A DNA stretch of 40,000 nucleotides. Origin: Chloroflexota bacterium (GTDB lineage: Bacteria > Chloroflexota > Dehalococcoidia > SM23-28-2 > RBG-16-64-32). This document shows, piece after piece, positions 31,553-39,918 of this stretch. The position numbers and the translations under genes were made by a program. The stretch's first letter is position 1. Each line of letters starts with the position of its first letter. The stretch covers positions 1-40,000 of the forward strand of contig JACZRQ010000013.1 of NCBI GenBank assembly GCA_022574655.1, given 5' to 3'. Below the pieces are notes generated by a model that was given only the letters and a program-made list of their open reading frames with translations, made no database searches and was not told the DNA's origin.

Positions 31553-32026
31553 ATGGCGACACGTGAAGAACTAATCCAGGGCTTCGAGTTCACCGTGCAG
31601 CAGGCGAAGCGAACAACGTCGCTCTACGCCGAGGGCGAGTGGGACGCTGCCCGCGCATCGGGATGGACGCCGAAGCAAGTGTACTGCCACCTTGCCACGC
31701 TGGCGCTGGCGGTTCCTCAGCTAGCACAAGGCCTCGAAGGCGCATCCGAATCGACGGATATCACGCAAGGCATTGACATCAACCAGATGAACGATCAGGC
31801 GGTGGCGGCGATGGCGGGGATGGATCCAACACAGGTCTTACTGGCATTTGAGGCAAACTACGGCAAGCTAATCGAGTTCGTGAAAGCGATGCCGGACGAT
31901 CAGCTACAGGCGAAACGCAGCTTCCTGTCCGATCCGATCCCGGTGTCCGACATCCTCGCCAACTCGATCATGCTCCACGGCATTCACCACGTCTACGAGG
32001 CTTCCGCGCGCTTCGGCGCGCCATAG
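31553..32026 (+). CDS. DinB/mycothiol-dependent-like helical bundle protein
   Basis: Helical protein with C-terminal LHGIHHVYEASARFGAP; size fits DinB-like. Confidence 0.55.
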   Translation: MATREELIQGFEFTVQQAKRTTSLYAEGEWDAARASGWTPKQVYCHLATLALAVPQLAQGLEGASESTDITQGIDINQMNDQAVAAMAGMDPTQVLLAFEANYGKLIEFVKAMPDDQLQAKRSFLSDPIPVSDILANSIMLHGIHHVYEASARFGAP

Positions 32027-32034
32027 AGCCGCAG

Positions 32035-32550
32035 ATGTCGCGCCCGGACCTGTCTGGCAAGCGCATCCTCGTCGCCGGCGTCGAGACGGATCTCGGCCGC
32101 ACCGTCGCTGCCACGCTCGCCGACTCAGGTGCTACCGTCGCAGCCGTGGCGACCGTCAACGACTCCGATACGGCGTTCGCAACGCAACGCCTCGCTCGAA
32201 AGCTGGGCGGTCCCGGACAAGCCCTCGACGGCACGAACGACATGGCCGTCCGCGTGATGGTCCGCCAGGTCTCGAAGGGGCTGGGCGGCCTCGACGCGAT
32301 CGTGCTCTGCACGACGCCGGAAGCCACCCCGCTGCTGGTACGATACGGCGGCAAAGAGCTCGACCGGTCCGGCGGACGGCATCTCATCATCGTCAGCGCG
32401 GACGACGTGCCGATCGACACCGAAGAACGCACCGACCAGAAGCGCCCGTCGTGGCTGCCGGTCACCGTACGACCCGGTGACGGCGGCGACGAGGCGACCG
32501 CCGAGGCTGTGTTGCGGCTCCTCAGCGGCGACCAGTTGCTGGGCTCGTAG
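32035..32550 (+). CDS. Truncated/degenerate SDR-like Rossmann protein
   Basis: LSGKRILVAGVETDLGRTVAATLADSGATVA start; 171 aa; no NNAG or YxxxK. Confidence 0.7.
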   Translation: MSRPDLSGKRILVAGVETDLGRTVAATLADSGATVAAVATVNDSDTAFATQRLARKLGGPGQALDGTNDMAVRVMVRQVSKGLGGLDAIVLCTTPEATPLLVRYGGKELDRSGGRHLIIVSADDVPIDTEERTDQKRPSWLPVTVRPGDGGDEATAEAVLRLLSGDQLLGS

Positions 32551-32602
32551 ATAGTCGATAAGCTGACCCGCGAATCGCTGTGCTCGATAAGGAGAACCAC
32601 CT

Positions 32603-33424
32603 ATGAGCGTGCTCGACAAGCTAAAGCTCGACGACAAGGTCGCCATCGTCACCGGAGCCGGCCGCGGCCTCGGCCGCGCGATGTCGATAGCGTTGGCGGA
32701 AGCAGGCGCGGACATCGTCGTCACCGCCCGCACCAAGACACAGATCGAGGAGACGGCGGGCCTCGTCCGTCAGACCGGGCGCAAGGCGCTGCCGGTCTCC
32801 TGCGACGTCACCGACTCGTCGTCGGTCAACGCGATGGTCGAGGCGACCGTGGCCGAGTTCGGGCGGATCGACATACTCGTGAACAACGCCGGCGGCTACA
32901 CGGCCGGATACAACGACGAACTCGCCGACATCTCGGACGAGACCTGGCGCATCGGCATCGACACCAACCTCACCGGCGCGGTCTTCTGCTGCCGGGCGGT
33001 GATCCCGCACATGACCGCAGCCGCCCAGACAGGCACGGGCCGCGGCAAGATCATCAACGTGACCTCGGGCTTCGGGCTCCGGGCCGGCCGCAACAACTTC
33101 TCATACACCGCGGCGAAGGCGGGGCTGATCAACTTCACGCGCGCCCTCTCGATGACGTACCCAGCGACGATACAGGCGAACCTCATCGCGCCGGGGCTGT
33201 TCCCGCACGGCCAGAAGGCGCTGATCGACTGGTGGAAGGGCGGCAAGTTCGTGCCGATGGGCCGGCTCGGCCTCGATGAGGAGCTGGGGCCGATCTGCGT
33301 GTTCCTCGCCTCCGGACTTTCGGACTACATGAACGGCCAGATCATCGTGCTCGACGGCGGCGGCCTCGCCGGCGGCCAGGCGCCAACCGGTTTCGCGCCC
33401 GTCATCCCGATGGAGGTGGCGTGA
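32603..33424 (+). CDS. SDR family oxidoreductase (canonical motifs)
   Basis: TGAGRGLG, ILVNNAGG, NVTSGFG...YTAAK. Confidence 0.95.
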   Translation: MSVLDKLKLDDKVAIVTGAGRGLGRAMSIALAEAGADIVVTARTKTQIEETAGLVRQTGRKALPVSCDVTDSSSVNAMVEATVAEFGRIDILVNNAGGYTAGYNDELADISDETWRIGIDTNLTGAVFCCRAVIPHMTAAAQTGTGRGKIINVTSGFGLRAGRNNFSYTAAKAGLINFTRALSMTYPATIQANLIAPGLFPHGQKALIDWWKGGKFVPMGRLGLDEELGPICVFLASGLSDYMNGQIIVLDGGGLAGGQAPTGFAPVIPMEVA

Positions 33425-34221
33425 TGCATGCCCGCCGAAAGGACGGGAACGTCCTCGAAGGGTTCTCGCTCGCAGGCAAGTCAGCCGTCGTCATCGGCGC
33501 CTCGAACCCGCTCGGGCGGGCGGCAGCGATCGCGCTGGCGGAAGCGGGAGCGAACGTCGGCGTCGCGACGACAACGCGCGCGAAGAAGGAAGAGGTCGTC
33601 GCCAACTCGTGCGCTAACGAGATCTGGGCGCTTGACCGCAAGGGGTTCGCGCTCGCGATCGACGCCTCGCTGGAGTCGGACATCGACGCGCTGGCAGAGC
33701 GGGCGGCGTCGGAGTTTGGCGAGGTCGACGTGCTTGTGAACGCGCACGACCTCCCCTACGCTCAGCCGATCGGCGACATCTCGTTCGACGACTGGCGGCG
33801 GGCGATGGACGTGAACCTCGGCGGCGTGTTCCTGGCATGCAAGATCATCGGCGGGGCGATGGTCAAGCAGGGCAAGGGCCGCATCATCAACGTGGCGACC
33901 GTGCTGGGCGAGCGCGGCATGGCGAACGGGACGGCCTACTGCGCGGCGCAGGCGGGCGTGCTGAACATGACTCGGGCGCTGGCGCTGGAATGGGCGCGGA
34001 CGGGCGTGACGGTGAACGCGATCGGGGCCGGGTGGACGGAAGGGATGGGGATCATCGGCGGCGACGAGAACCGGCAGCAGCTCGAGCGCTACTTGCCGTA
34101 CAAGCGGCTGGCGAAGCCGGGCGAGATCAGGGGGATCGCCGTCTACCTGGCGTCGGACGCGGCGGAGTACCTGACGGGGCAGGTGATCTGGATCGAGGGC
34201 GGGGCGCTCTCGCACGCGTAG
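33421..34221 (+). CDS. SDR family protein with substituted motifs (YCAAQ)
   Basis: SDR fold with IGASNPLG, VLVNAHDL, NVATVLG...YCAAQ; overlaps previous gene by 4 nt. Confidence 0.9.
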   Translation: MMHARRKDGNVLEGFSLAGKSAVVIGASNPLGRAAAIALAEAGANVGVATTTRAKKEEVVANSCANEIWALDRKGFALAIDASLESDIDALAERAASEFGEVDVLVNAHDLPYAQPIGDISFDDWRRAMDVNLGGVFLACKIIGGAMVKQGKGRIINVATVLGERGMANGTAYCAAQAGVLNMTRALALEWARTGVTVNAIGAGWTEGMGIIGGDENRQQLERYLPYKRLAKPGEIRGIAVYLASDAAEYLTGQVIWIEGGALSHA

Positions 34222-34231
34222 GGGACGGGGG

Positions 34232-34639
34232 TCACGGGTTGGGGTCGAGGGGGGCAGAGGGCGGGACGGACGGACGGGCCCCGATTGGATCGGGGCGGGC
34301 TCCGAGGGGTCGGGGCAGGCGATCAAGCTGTAACGACGCGCAATCAAGGGGTTTTCCGTATCTGATTCTCGATTGGGTGCGGGCGGCAGGTTGGGATTTT
34401 GATTGGGCGGTGGGATTCTTCAGTTTTTCGAGGACGGCCTGTGCCTGAGCGGGGGTTACTTCGGCGGCACTCTCCTTGATTGCGTGCCATGCATCAGCAG
34501 GGACGTTCACGTCCAATCGACCGCCGGCGATCTGGTTGGCGCGCTCGCCGCGCGGGGGCGCGCCGCGGTGCTTGCCTTTGGGACGCTCTTCAGTTGGTCT
34601 GGGGTTAGACGGCCCCTCGGCGTGGCTCGGGACAGGCAT
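34232..34639 (-). CDS. Small hypothetical protein
   Basis: ATG preceded by AGAAGGAGCC; central segment GGRLDVNVPADAWHAIKESAAEVTPAQAQAVLEKLKN looks protein-like; remainder low complexity. Confidence 0.4.
   Translation of the reverse strand: MPVPSHAEGPSNPRPTEERPKGKHRGAPPRGERANQIAGGRLDVNVPADAWHAIKESAAEVTPAQAQAVLEKLKNPTAQSKSQPAARTQSRIRYGKPLDCASLQLDRLPRPLGARPDPIGARPSVPPSAPLDPNP
34279..34295. terminator. Hairpin downstream of SDR cluster
   Basis: CCCCGAT-TGG-ATCGGGG, perfect 7-bp stem. Confidence 0.35.
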
Positions 34640-34672
34640 GAGCGTGGCTCCTTCTGGTTATGGGTGTGCTCT

Positions 34673-34723
34673 GAAGGCGGAGCGTGCCCCGAAGGCGGAG
34701 CGTACGGTTCCGCCGCAGGCGGA
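34673..34723. repeat. Short tandem repeat plus palindrome downstream of vsr
   Basis: GAAGGCGGAGCGT at 34673 and 34691 (18-bp period), then TCCGCC-GCA-GGCGGA at 34709-34723. Confidence 0.7.
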
Positions 34724-34737
34724 CACGGTGCGAGGCG

Positions 34738-35205
34738 TCAGTCTAGTTTGAGGGTATCGCGGGTTGGGGAGAGGTGGAAGGGGGAAGTGGCAGTTTGGGC
34801 GGCTTGCCGGACAGCCGTGGCGATTCGATCTACGACCGCTGTTGGACGGCGTTCGATGTCGTGCTCCCAGACGCGGATCACCCTCCAACCGGAGCGGCGA
34901 AGCTTCCGGAAGTTTCTCTGATCCCGTTCGCGCGTCTTGCCGATCTTCTCTTGCCAGAAGGGTGATAGATCGTCGCGCCAGAGAGGGAAGCGATAGCCGT
35001 GCCAGAAATCGCCATCTATGAAGACAGCCAACCGTGACGACGGGAACACCACGTCAGGTTTGCCCGGTAGCTCTTTAGCGTGCTTTCTGAACCGTAAGCC
35101 ACGCCCGTGCAGTGCTGATCTGACGAGTAGCTCGGGTGTAGTGTCTTTGCCCTTGACGCGAGACATGCAGTAGCTGCGCTGGGACGGACTTAGGGTGTCA
35201 GGCAC
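34738..35205 (-). CDS. vsr: Very short patch repair (Vsr) endonuclease
   Basis: LSPSQRSYCMSRVKGKDTTPELLVRSALHGRGLRFRKH...GKPDVVFPSSRLAVFIDGDFWHG; GTG start. Confidence 0.95.
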   Translation of the reverse strand: MPDTLSPSQRSYCMSRVKGKDTTPELLVRSALHGRGLRFRKHAKELPGKPDVVFPSSRLAVFIDGDFWHGYRFPLWRDDLSPFWQEKIGKTRERDQRNFRKLRRSGWRVIRVWEHDIERRPTAVVDRIATAVRQAAQTATSPFHLSPTRDTLKLD

Positions 35206-35210
35206 GCCAG

Positions 35211-37202
35211 CTAGCGATCCTGTGGGCCAAGACCCTTGGCGCGCTTGGCCGGACCCCGATAAACTGCGCCTTCCTCGAGCACGCCTCTAGCCTGAGCAAC
35301 CTCGGCTTCTTTCCGCGCAAAGTCATCGTGCTTAACGTTTCCTTCAAGAACCGCCTCGTAGTGCTTGTATCGTCTGAGGCCCCGCTCATAGACCTCATTC
35401 CAGAGCCGGATCTCGCCGTCCTCGCGCTCGTCCCAAGCGGCTTTGGTTTCAGCTGTCACGGAAGGCTCAGTGCCGCAGATCATCATCATGTACAAGCCGG
35501 AGCGAGCCGCGGCGAGGCGCTCACGGTACCGTTCGAGCCTCTGAAGATCATCCAAGGTAACTGGGTGGCCGGAGCGCTTTATCTCGATCACTACGAGCCT
35601 GCTCTCATCGTACAAGGCGAGGAAGTCGTACCTCCCGCGCTCCTCCTCATCCGTTATCTCCTCAAAATGCCACTCTCGCAGTTGCTTAGTGACCGTCTTT
35701 TCCTCGGAAAGCACCTGGTAGTCAGGGTTTAGCAACCAAGGGAAACCAGCGATTAGATCGTGAAGGTTGTCCATGCCAACCTTCGGAGCAGTCTCTGGCG
35801 CGTCCTGAACTAACATCTGATGAAACTTCTCGATTACGTTGAGCCTCCCTTTTATGACTTCGAGGATCGCACGACTTTCGAGCACCTTCCATTGGGCCAA
35901 ATTTGAGAGTAAGTTTCCCAATTCCTCTGGATCATCGCTAACGGCCTCGATGTCAGCGATGACGTCGTGGAAGTGCCGATACTCAAACGCTCGGATCAGC
36001 GAGTCCGCCAATTCGATTGCGCGCTCCTCCTCCGGCTCAGCTTGGCCAAGCACTTTTAGGAACTTTGAGACCTGGTCCCGAGAGGGCGACTCGAGGACAG
36101 CGATCCGAGATTTGAAGTCCTCCCTACTCGAGACCCAGTCCTCCATTTGCTTGCCTTTTCGATCAGCCCATTCACGGAGTACCCGCCGTGACAGCGCGTC
36201 GCCCCACTCTCTGAACGACTGAGACTCCTCGGCGTCCCAGTCAATCTCTTGGCGATCTGTGGAAACCAAGTCCGAGTCATCATCTGTTCCACGATCGAGG
36301 AAGTCGGCTTCGATCGCTCCACTTACGTAGCGGGTGCCATGCTGACCCGAAGCCGTTCCTTCCACATCGAAGAAGAACGGGGGAGCCTGAGCCGTCTTTC
36401 CGTTCACGTAGACCGTGAAGCCACGCAACTCCTTGGACTTGATGAGCGACTTAGAGAATCCGAAGAAGTACTTGACCAGGCCGCCGCCGTCGATTTCCTC
36501 GGTGGCATAGTCCTCCGCAGGCTCCCTATACTCGAAGTCGATGCTCGGCTCGCCGATGGGTTCGTCATTCAAGATGATGGCCATCTGGCCGCGCACGGTC
36601 CGGCTGAATCTCCTAGCAAGTGCCTCACGAAGACCTCCGATATCCAAGGGCGTTTTGTGCTTGAGTGAGGTAAGCGTGATTATCGTACCCGTCTCTGTCT
36701 CAGCGGGAATCTCGACTCCAATCCGGCCCGGGATTGGGATGTTTCCAGCTTCGTTATCTTTCTTTTTGAGCGCTGATACATCGAGCTCAAGTTCGGCGGC
36801 CTTACCGCTCTTCCATGTCACAACCCTCATCTTGGCCGCAACCCCGAATCCGGCTAATTTTCCGATGCCCTTTCTGCCCATGACTTTCCGCTTGCCAGCC
36901 ATCAACCCACCGTCATCCCGGCGATTTCGTCCGATAACGAGATAAGCATCCTGAACCTCGTCTTCGTCCATTCCGGATCCATCGTCGCGAATGGTGATCT
37001 CACTCTTATCACGGTCGTACGCTTGGTCTAGCGGAGCATCTATGTAGACGTTATTCGCGCCAGCATCCCAGCAATTCGCCACAAGCTCGGCGATTGCCAC
37101 GTTTCGCTGCTTATAGTTCTGAACGCCAAGATGCACAAGCGTACGACCAAGGACCTTTATGTAGAATTGGCGCTCGGTGACCCCAGATGCGTCTTCCGCC
37201 AT
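35211..37202 (-). CDS. GHKL ATPase (MutL/MORC/Hsp90-like) with C-terminal PD-(D/E)XK-like region
   Basis: N-box AIAELVANCWDAGAN, G1 IRDDGSGMD, G2 GRKGIGKLAGFG; C-terminal YDFLALYDESRLVVIEIKRSG. Start MAEDASG at 37202. Confidence 0.9.
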   Translation of the reverse strand: MAEDASGVTERQFYIKVLGRTLVHLGVQNYKQRNVAIAELVANCWDAGANNVYIDAPLDQAYDRDKSEITIRDDGSGMDEDEVQDAYLVIGRNRRDDGGLMAGKRKVMGRKGIGKLAGFGVAAKMRVVTWKSGKAAELELDVSALKKKDNEAGNIPIPGRIGVEIPAETETGTIITLTSLKHKTPLDIGGLREALARRFSRTVRGQMAIILNDEPIGEPSIDFEYREPAEDYATEEIDGGGLVKYFFGFSKSLIKSKELRGFTVYVNGKTAQAPPFFFDVEGTASGQHGTRYVSGAIEADFLDRGTDDDSDLVSTDRQEIDWDAEESQSFREWGDALSRRVLREWADRKGKQMEDWVSSREDFKSRIAVLESPSRDQVSKFLKVLGQAEPEEERAIELADSLIRAFEYRHFHDVIADIEAVSDDPEELGNLLSNLAQWKVLESRAILEVIKGRLNVIEKFHQMLVQDAPETAPKVGMDNLHDLIAGFPWLLNPDYQVLSEEKTVTKQLREWHFEEITDEEERGRYDFLALYDESRLVVIEIKRSGHPVTLDDLQRLERYRERLAAARSGLYMMMICGTEPSVTAETKAAWDEREDGEIRLWNEVYERGLRRYKHYEAVLEGNVKHDDFARKEAEVAQARGVLEEGAVYRGPAKRAKGLGPQDR

Positions 37203-37203
37203 G

Positions 37204-38265
37204 TCAGTTCCCTCCGAGATGAGTGCGGACGGCGACCGCCTGCCACTTCCCAAAGTTCGGAGGAAGGGCATTACCAATCATCGCCGCTGCGCCAGACTTG
37301 CCACCGCTCAGCGTGAAATAGTAGCCGGTCGGGAATCCCTGGATGAGTGCCGCTTCTCTTACAGTGATCGCCCGATGCTCCTCGGGGTGAAGGAAGCGAC
37401 CCTTCGAGGGATTTGTGCATCCTGTCGTGATCGTCGGGGACGCGGAATCCCAAGCCATACGGCCATATATGTCCTTGAAGCCATTCATCCGCTTGTGGCA
37501 ACCTAGCTGGTCGTCTCCAAGAGCTGACCGCCCGCCGCCGTCCAGCGGTATTCGTCTGATCAAGCGGCGAATACGGGGAGAACGCTTTTCACCGTGTATG
37601 TGAAGAGGATCGTCGGATTCCGTGGTAGACAGCATGCTTCCGATCGCGGCCCGAACGTTTCTACGGGACCGGAGCGGAGTAGGAAGTTCTACGGCGCCGC
37701 GACGACTTGCGAGCAAGATGAGTCGCCAGCGACGCTGAGGTACGCCGTAGTCGGCCGCGTTACAGACGCTGAAATTGAGCCGGTACCGCATGGCACGAAG
37801 GGCGATGCAAAAACGTGCGAACCGACGATCATCCTTGAGAGCGGGAACGTTCTCCATCATCACTGTCTTTGGACGAAGCTCGTGGACGAAGCGAAGAAAC
37901 TCGAAAATGAGGTCGTTACGTTCGTCGTCAATCGTGCGCGAGCCGTTTCGCGTTCTAAGCGATGAGAACCCCTGGCACGGTGGGCATCCGGCGAGGAGGT
38001 CGAGTTCGCGCTTCTTGATGCCGAGCGCATGCTTCACGTCCCTAACATCCAGCTCACGAATGTCAACATCCCAGAGCTTGACGCGGGGGTGGTTGGCGCG
38101 ATAGGTCTCGACGGACAGCGCATCGTTGTCGACGGCACCGATCACGTTGAAACCCGCTCGTTTCAGGCCAAGAGTTAGACCGCCGCAGCCCGAAAACAGG
38201 TCGAGGGCAGTGAGCTTGTTTCCGCGACGACGCGTGGTTGTAAGCATGGGCGGGGAAGCATTCAT
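37204..38265 (-). CDS. DNA (cytosine-5-)-methyltransferase, Dcm family
   Basis: DLFSGCGGLTLGLKRAGF, GCPPCQGFSSL, MMENVPAL, GVPQRRWRLILLASR, MIGNALPPNFG. ATG at 38265 preferred over 38307. Confidence 0.95.
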   Translation of the reverse strand: MNASPPMLTTTRRRGNKLTALDLFSGCGGLTLGLKRAGFNVIGAVDNDALSVETYRANHPRVKLWDVDIRELDVRDVKHALGIKKRELDLLAGCPPCQGFSSLRTRNGSRTIDDERNDLIFEFLRFVHELRPKTVMMENVPALKDDRRFARFCIALRAMRYRLNFSVCNAADYGVPQRRWRLILLASRRGAVELPTPLRSRRNVRAAIGSMLSTTESDDPLHIHGEKRSPRIRRLIRRIPLDGGGRSALGDDQLGCHKRMNGFKDIYGRMAWDSASPTITTGCTNPSKGRFLHPEEHRAITVREAALIQGFPTGYYFTLSGGKSGAAAMIGNALPPNFGKWQAVAVRTHLGGN

Positions 38266-38520
38266 CGTAGTGATTCTACTATGAATCAGCAAATGGATCC
38301 CGCCCATTCCTCAAGCCTACACCGACTTTTCAAGGTCGGAGGACCAGCCGGTGGGCCCTGCCCGGGATAAGGGCATTCGGCAACGGGGCCAACGTTCGTG
38401 GTCCGCTCATTCGTTCGAGAGCCTCCCTCCTGAGGCGGGCAGGCAGAATGAGCTGGACGGACGGAGGTCCGGCGAGGTGGCAAGCGGGAAGTTCGTCCGT
38501 TCGATATAGTTGGCTCTGAG

Positions 38521-39672
38521 ATGACTGCTGAGACGCCGGAAGAGGGTCAAGCGGCGACGCCGGAGGAGATCAAGCGGCTCCAGGCGAACCTGGACGATGA
38601 GATCGACGGTATCGCGATCTACGAGATGCTGTCGGAGGTGGAGCCGGACCCGGAACGCAAGGCGATCTTCGACGAGCTGGCGGTGGTGGAGGTGAAGCAC
38701 GCGGAGCTGTGGCGGGAGAAGCTGCGGGAGGCGGGGGTGGAGCCGCGGGAGCACGGCCCCAGCTTGAAGATGCGTTTGTTGGGACGGGCGGCGAAGGTGT
38801 TCGGGGTGAAGTCGGTCTTGCCGATCGTGCGCAGCTTCGAGGCGGAGGCGTACGGGGTGTACATGGCGCAGGGGGCGGCGGGACAGTCGATCGCGCCGGA
38901 CGAGCGGGAGCACCGCAAGACGATGGCGCGGATGTCGAAGCCGTCGACGGCGCCGGTGGAGGCGATCGCGGCTCGCGAGACGTGGCACCGGGGCGGAGGC
39001 GGCGGGACGCTGCGAGCGACGGTGTTCGGTGTGAGCGACGGTCTGGTGTCGAACTCGGCGCTGGTGATGGGGTTCGCGGGCGCTTCGACGGGGGGTGAGT
39101 TCGTACTGCTGGCGGGCGTCGCCGGGTTGCTGGCGGGTGCGTTTTCGATGGGCTCGGGCGAGTACGTGTCGATGCGGGCGCAGAAGGAGTTGTTCGAGCG
39201 ACAGATCGAGTTGGAGCGCGAGGAGTTGAGGACGATGCCGGAGGAGGAGCGCGCGGAGCTGACGCTGATCTACCGCGCGAAGGGTCTTACGAGGGAGGAG
39301 GCGGAGACGGCGGCGGACCGGATCATGGAGGACCCGGAGATAGCGCTGGAGACGCTGGTGCGCGAGGAGCTGGGTTTGGACCCGTCGGAGCTTGGATCGC
39401 CGTGGTCGGCGTCGATATGGTCGTTCGTGGCGTTCGCGTTCGGAGCGGTCGTGCCGGTGATACCGTTCGTGTTCTCGGACGCGAGCTGGCCGTTCGTGGT
39501 GGCGAGCGGCGCGTTGAGCGCGGTGGCGCTGTTCAGCGTGGGGGCGGCGCTGTCGTTGTTCACGGGCCGGAGCGCGCTGCGGAGCGGGTTGCGGCAGTTG
39601 GGGATCGGCATCGCGGCGGCGGCGGCTACGTTCGGTATCGGGAGCGTGATTGGGGTTACGACGGACGTTTAG
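38521..39672 (+). CDS. Ferritin-like (rubrerythrin-type) domain fused to VIT1/CCC1 transporter domain (MbfA-like)
   Basis: N-terminal LQANLDDEIDGIAIYEML...VVEVKHAELW...FEAEAYGVYM...DEREH four-helix pattern; C-terminal VFGVSDGLVSNSALVMGFAGAS...FSMGSGEYVSMRAQ. Confidence 0.9.
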   Translation: MTAETPEEGQAATPEEIKRLQANLDDEIDGIAIYEMLSEVEPDPERKAIFDELAVVEVKHAELWREKLREAGVEPREHGPSLKMRLLGRAAKVFGVKSVLPIVRSFEAEAYGVYMAQGAAGQSIAPDEREHRKTMARMSKPSTAPVEAIAARETWHRGGGGGTLRATVFGVSDGLVSNSALVMGFAGASTGGEFVLLAGVAGLLAGAFSMGSGEYVSMRAQKELFERQIELEREELRTMPEEERAELTLIYRAKGLTREEAETAADRIMEDPEIALETLVREELGLDPSELGSPWSASIWSFVAFAFGAVVPVIPFVFSDASWPFVVASGALSAVALFSVGAALSLFTGRSALRSGLRQLGIGIAAAAATFGIGSVIGVTTDV

Positions 39673-39707
39673 GGGGTGTAAGGTGCCCACCCGCCCACCC
39701 ATTGAAG

Positions 39708-39728
39708 AAAAGGGGGTAACCCCCTTTT
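39708..39728. terminator. Perfect hairpin downstream of the ferritin-like/VIT1 gene
   Basis: AAAAGGGGG-TAA-CCCCCTTTT, 9-bp stem ending in T-run. Confidence 0.65.
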
Positions 39729-39741
39729 GAACCCCTTGCAT

Positions 39742-39900
39742 GGGGCTTCGCCCCGCGCAACCCCTCAGGGAGGTTCCTCGCTTCGCTCGGAATGACAGAT
39801 GTGCCCCCTAAGACCCCTGCACCCTCAGACTCCCCGCTGATTCAGGAGCCTCACGATCGTGCTCCGCACATTCCTTCGACAGGCTCAGGATGAGCGGGAA
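39742..39900. repeat. Hairpin- and repeat-rich intergenic segment
   Basis: GGGGC-TTC-GCCCC at 39742-39754, CCTCGCTTCGCTCGGAATGACA, CCTTCGACAGGCTCAGGATGAGCGGG; resembles dispersed intergenic repeats. Confidence 0.5.
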
Positions 39901-39918
39901 GGGGCCACTCCCTGAAAT

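Noticed and set aside
33481-34347. 288-aa minus-strand ORF opposite the third SDR, and similar ORFs opposite other genes
   Set aside because: Arg/Pro/His-rich antisense translation of a clear SDR gene; no domain support.
34264-38466. GGACGGACGG present on both sides of the Dcm/ATPase/Vsr segment as possible att repeats
   Set aside because: Only ~10 bp, low complexity and not accompanied by an integrase or tRNA; likely coincidence in GC-rich spacers.
38407-39741. 444-aa minus-strand ORF opposite the ferritin-like/VIT1 gene
   Set aside because: Extremely Arg/Leu/His-rich shadow frame of a well-supported CDS.
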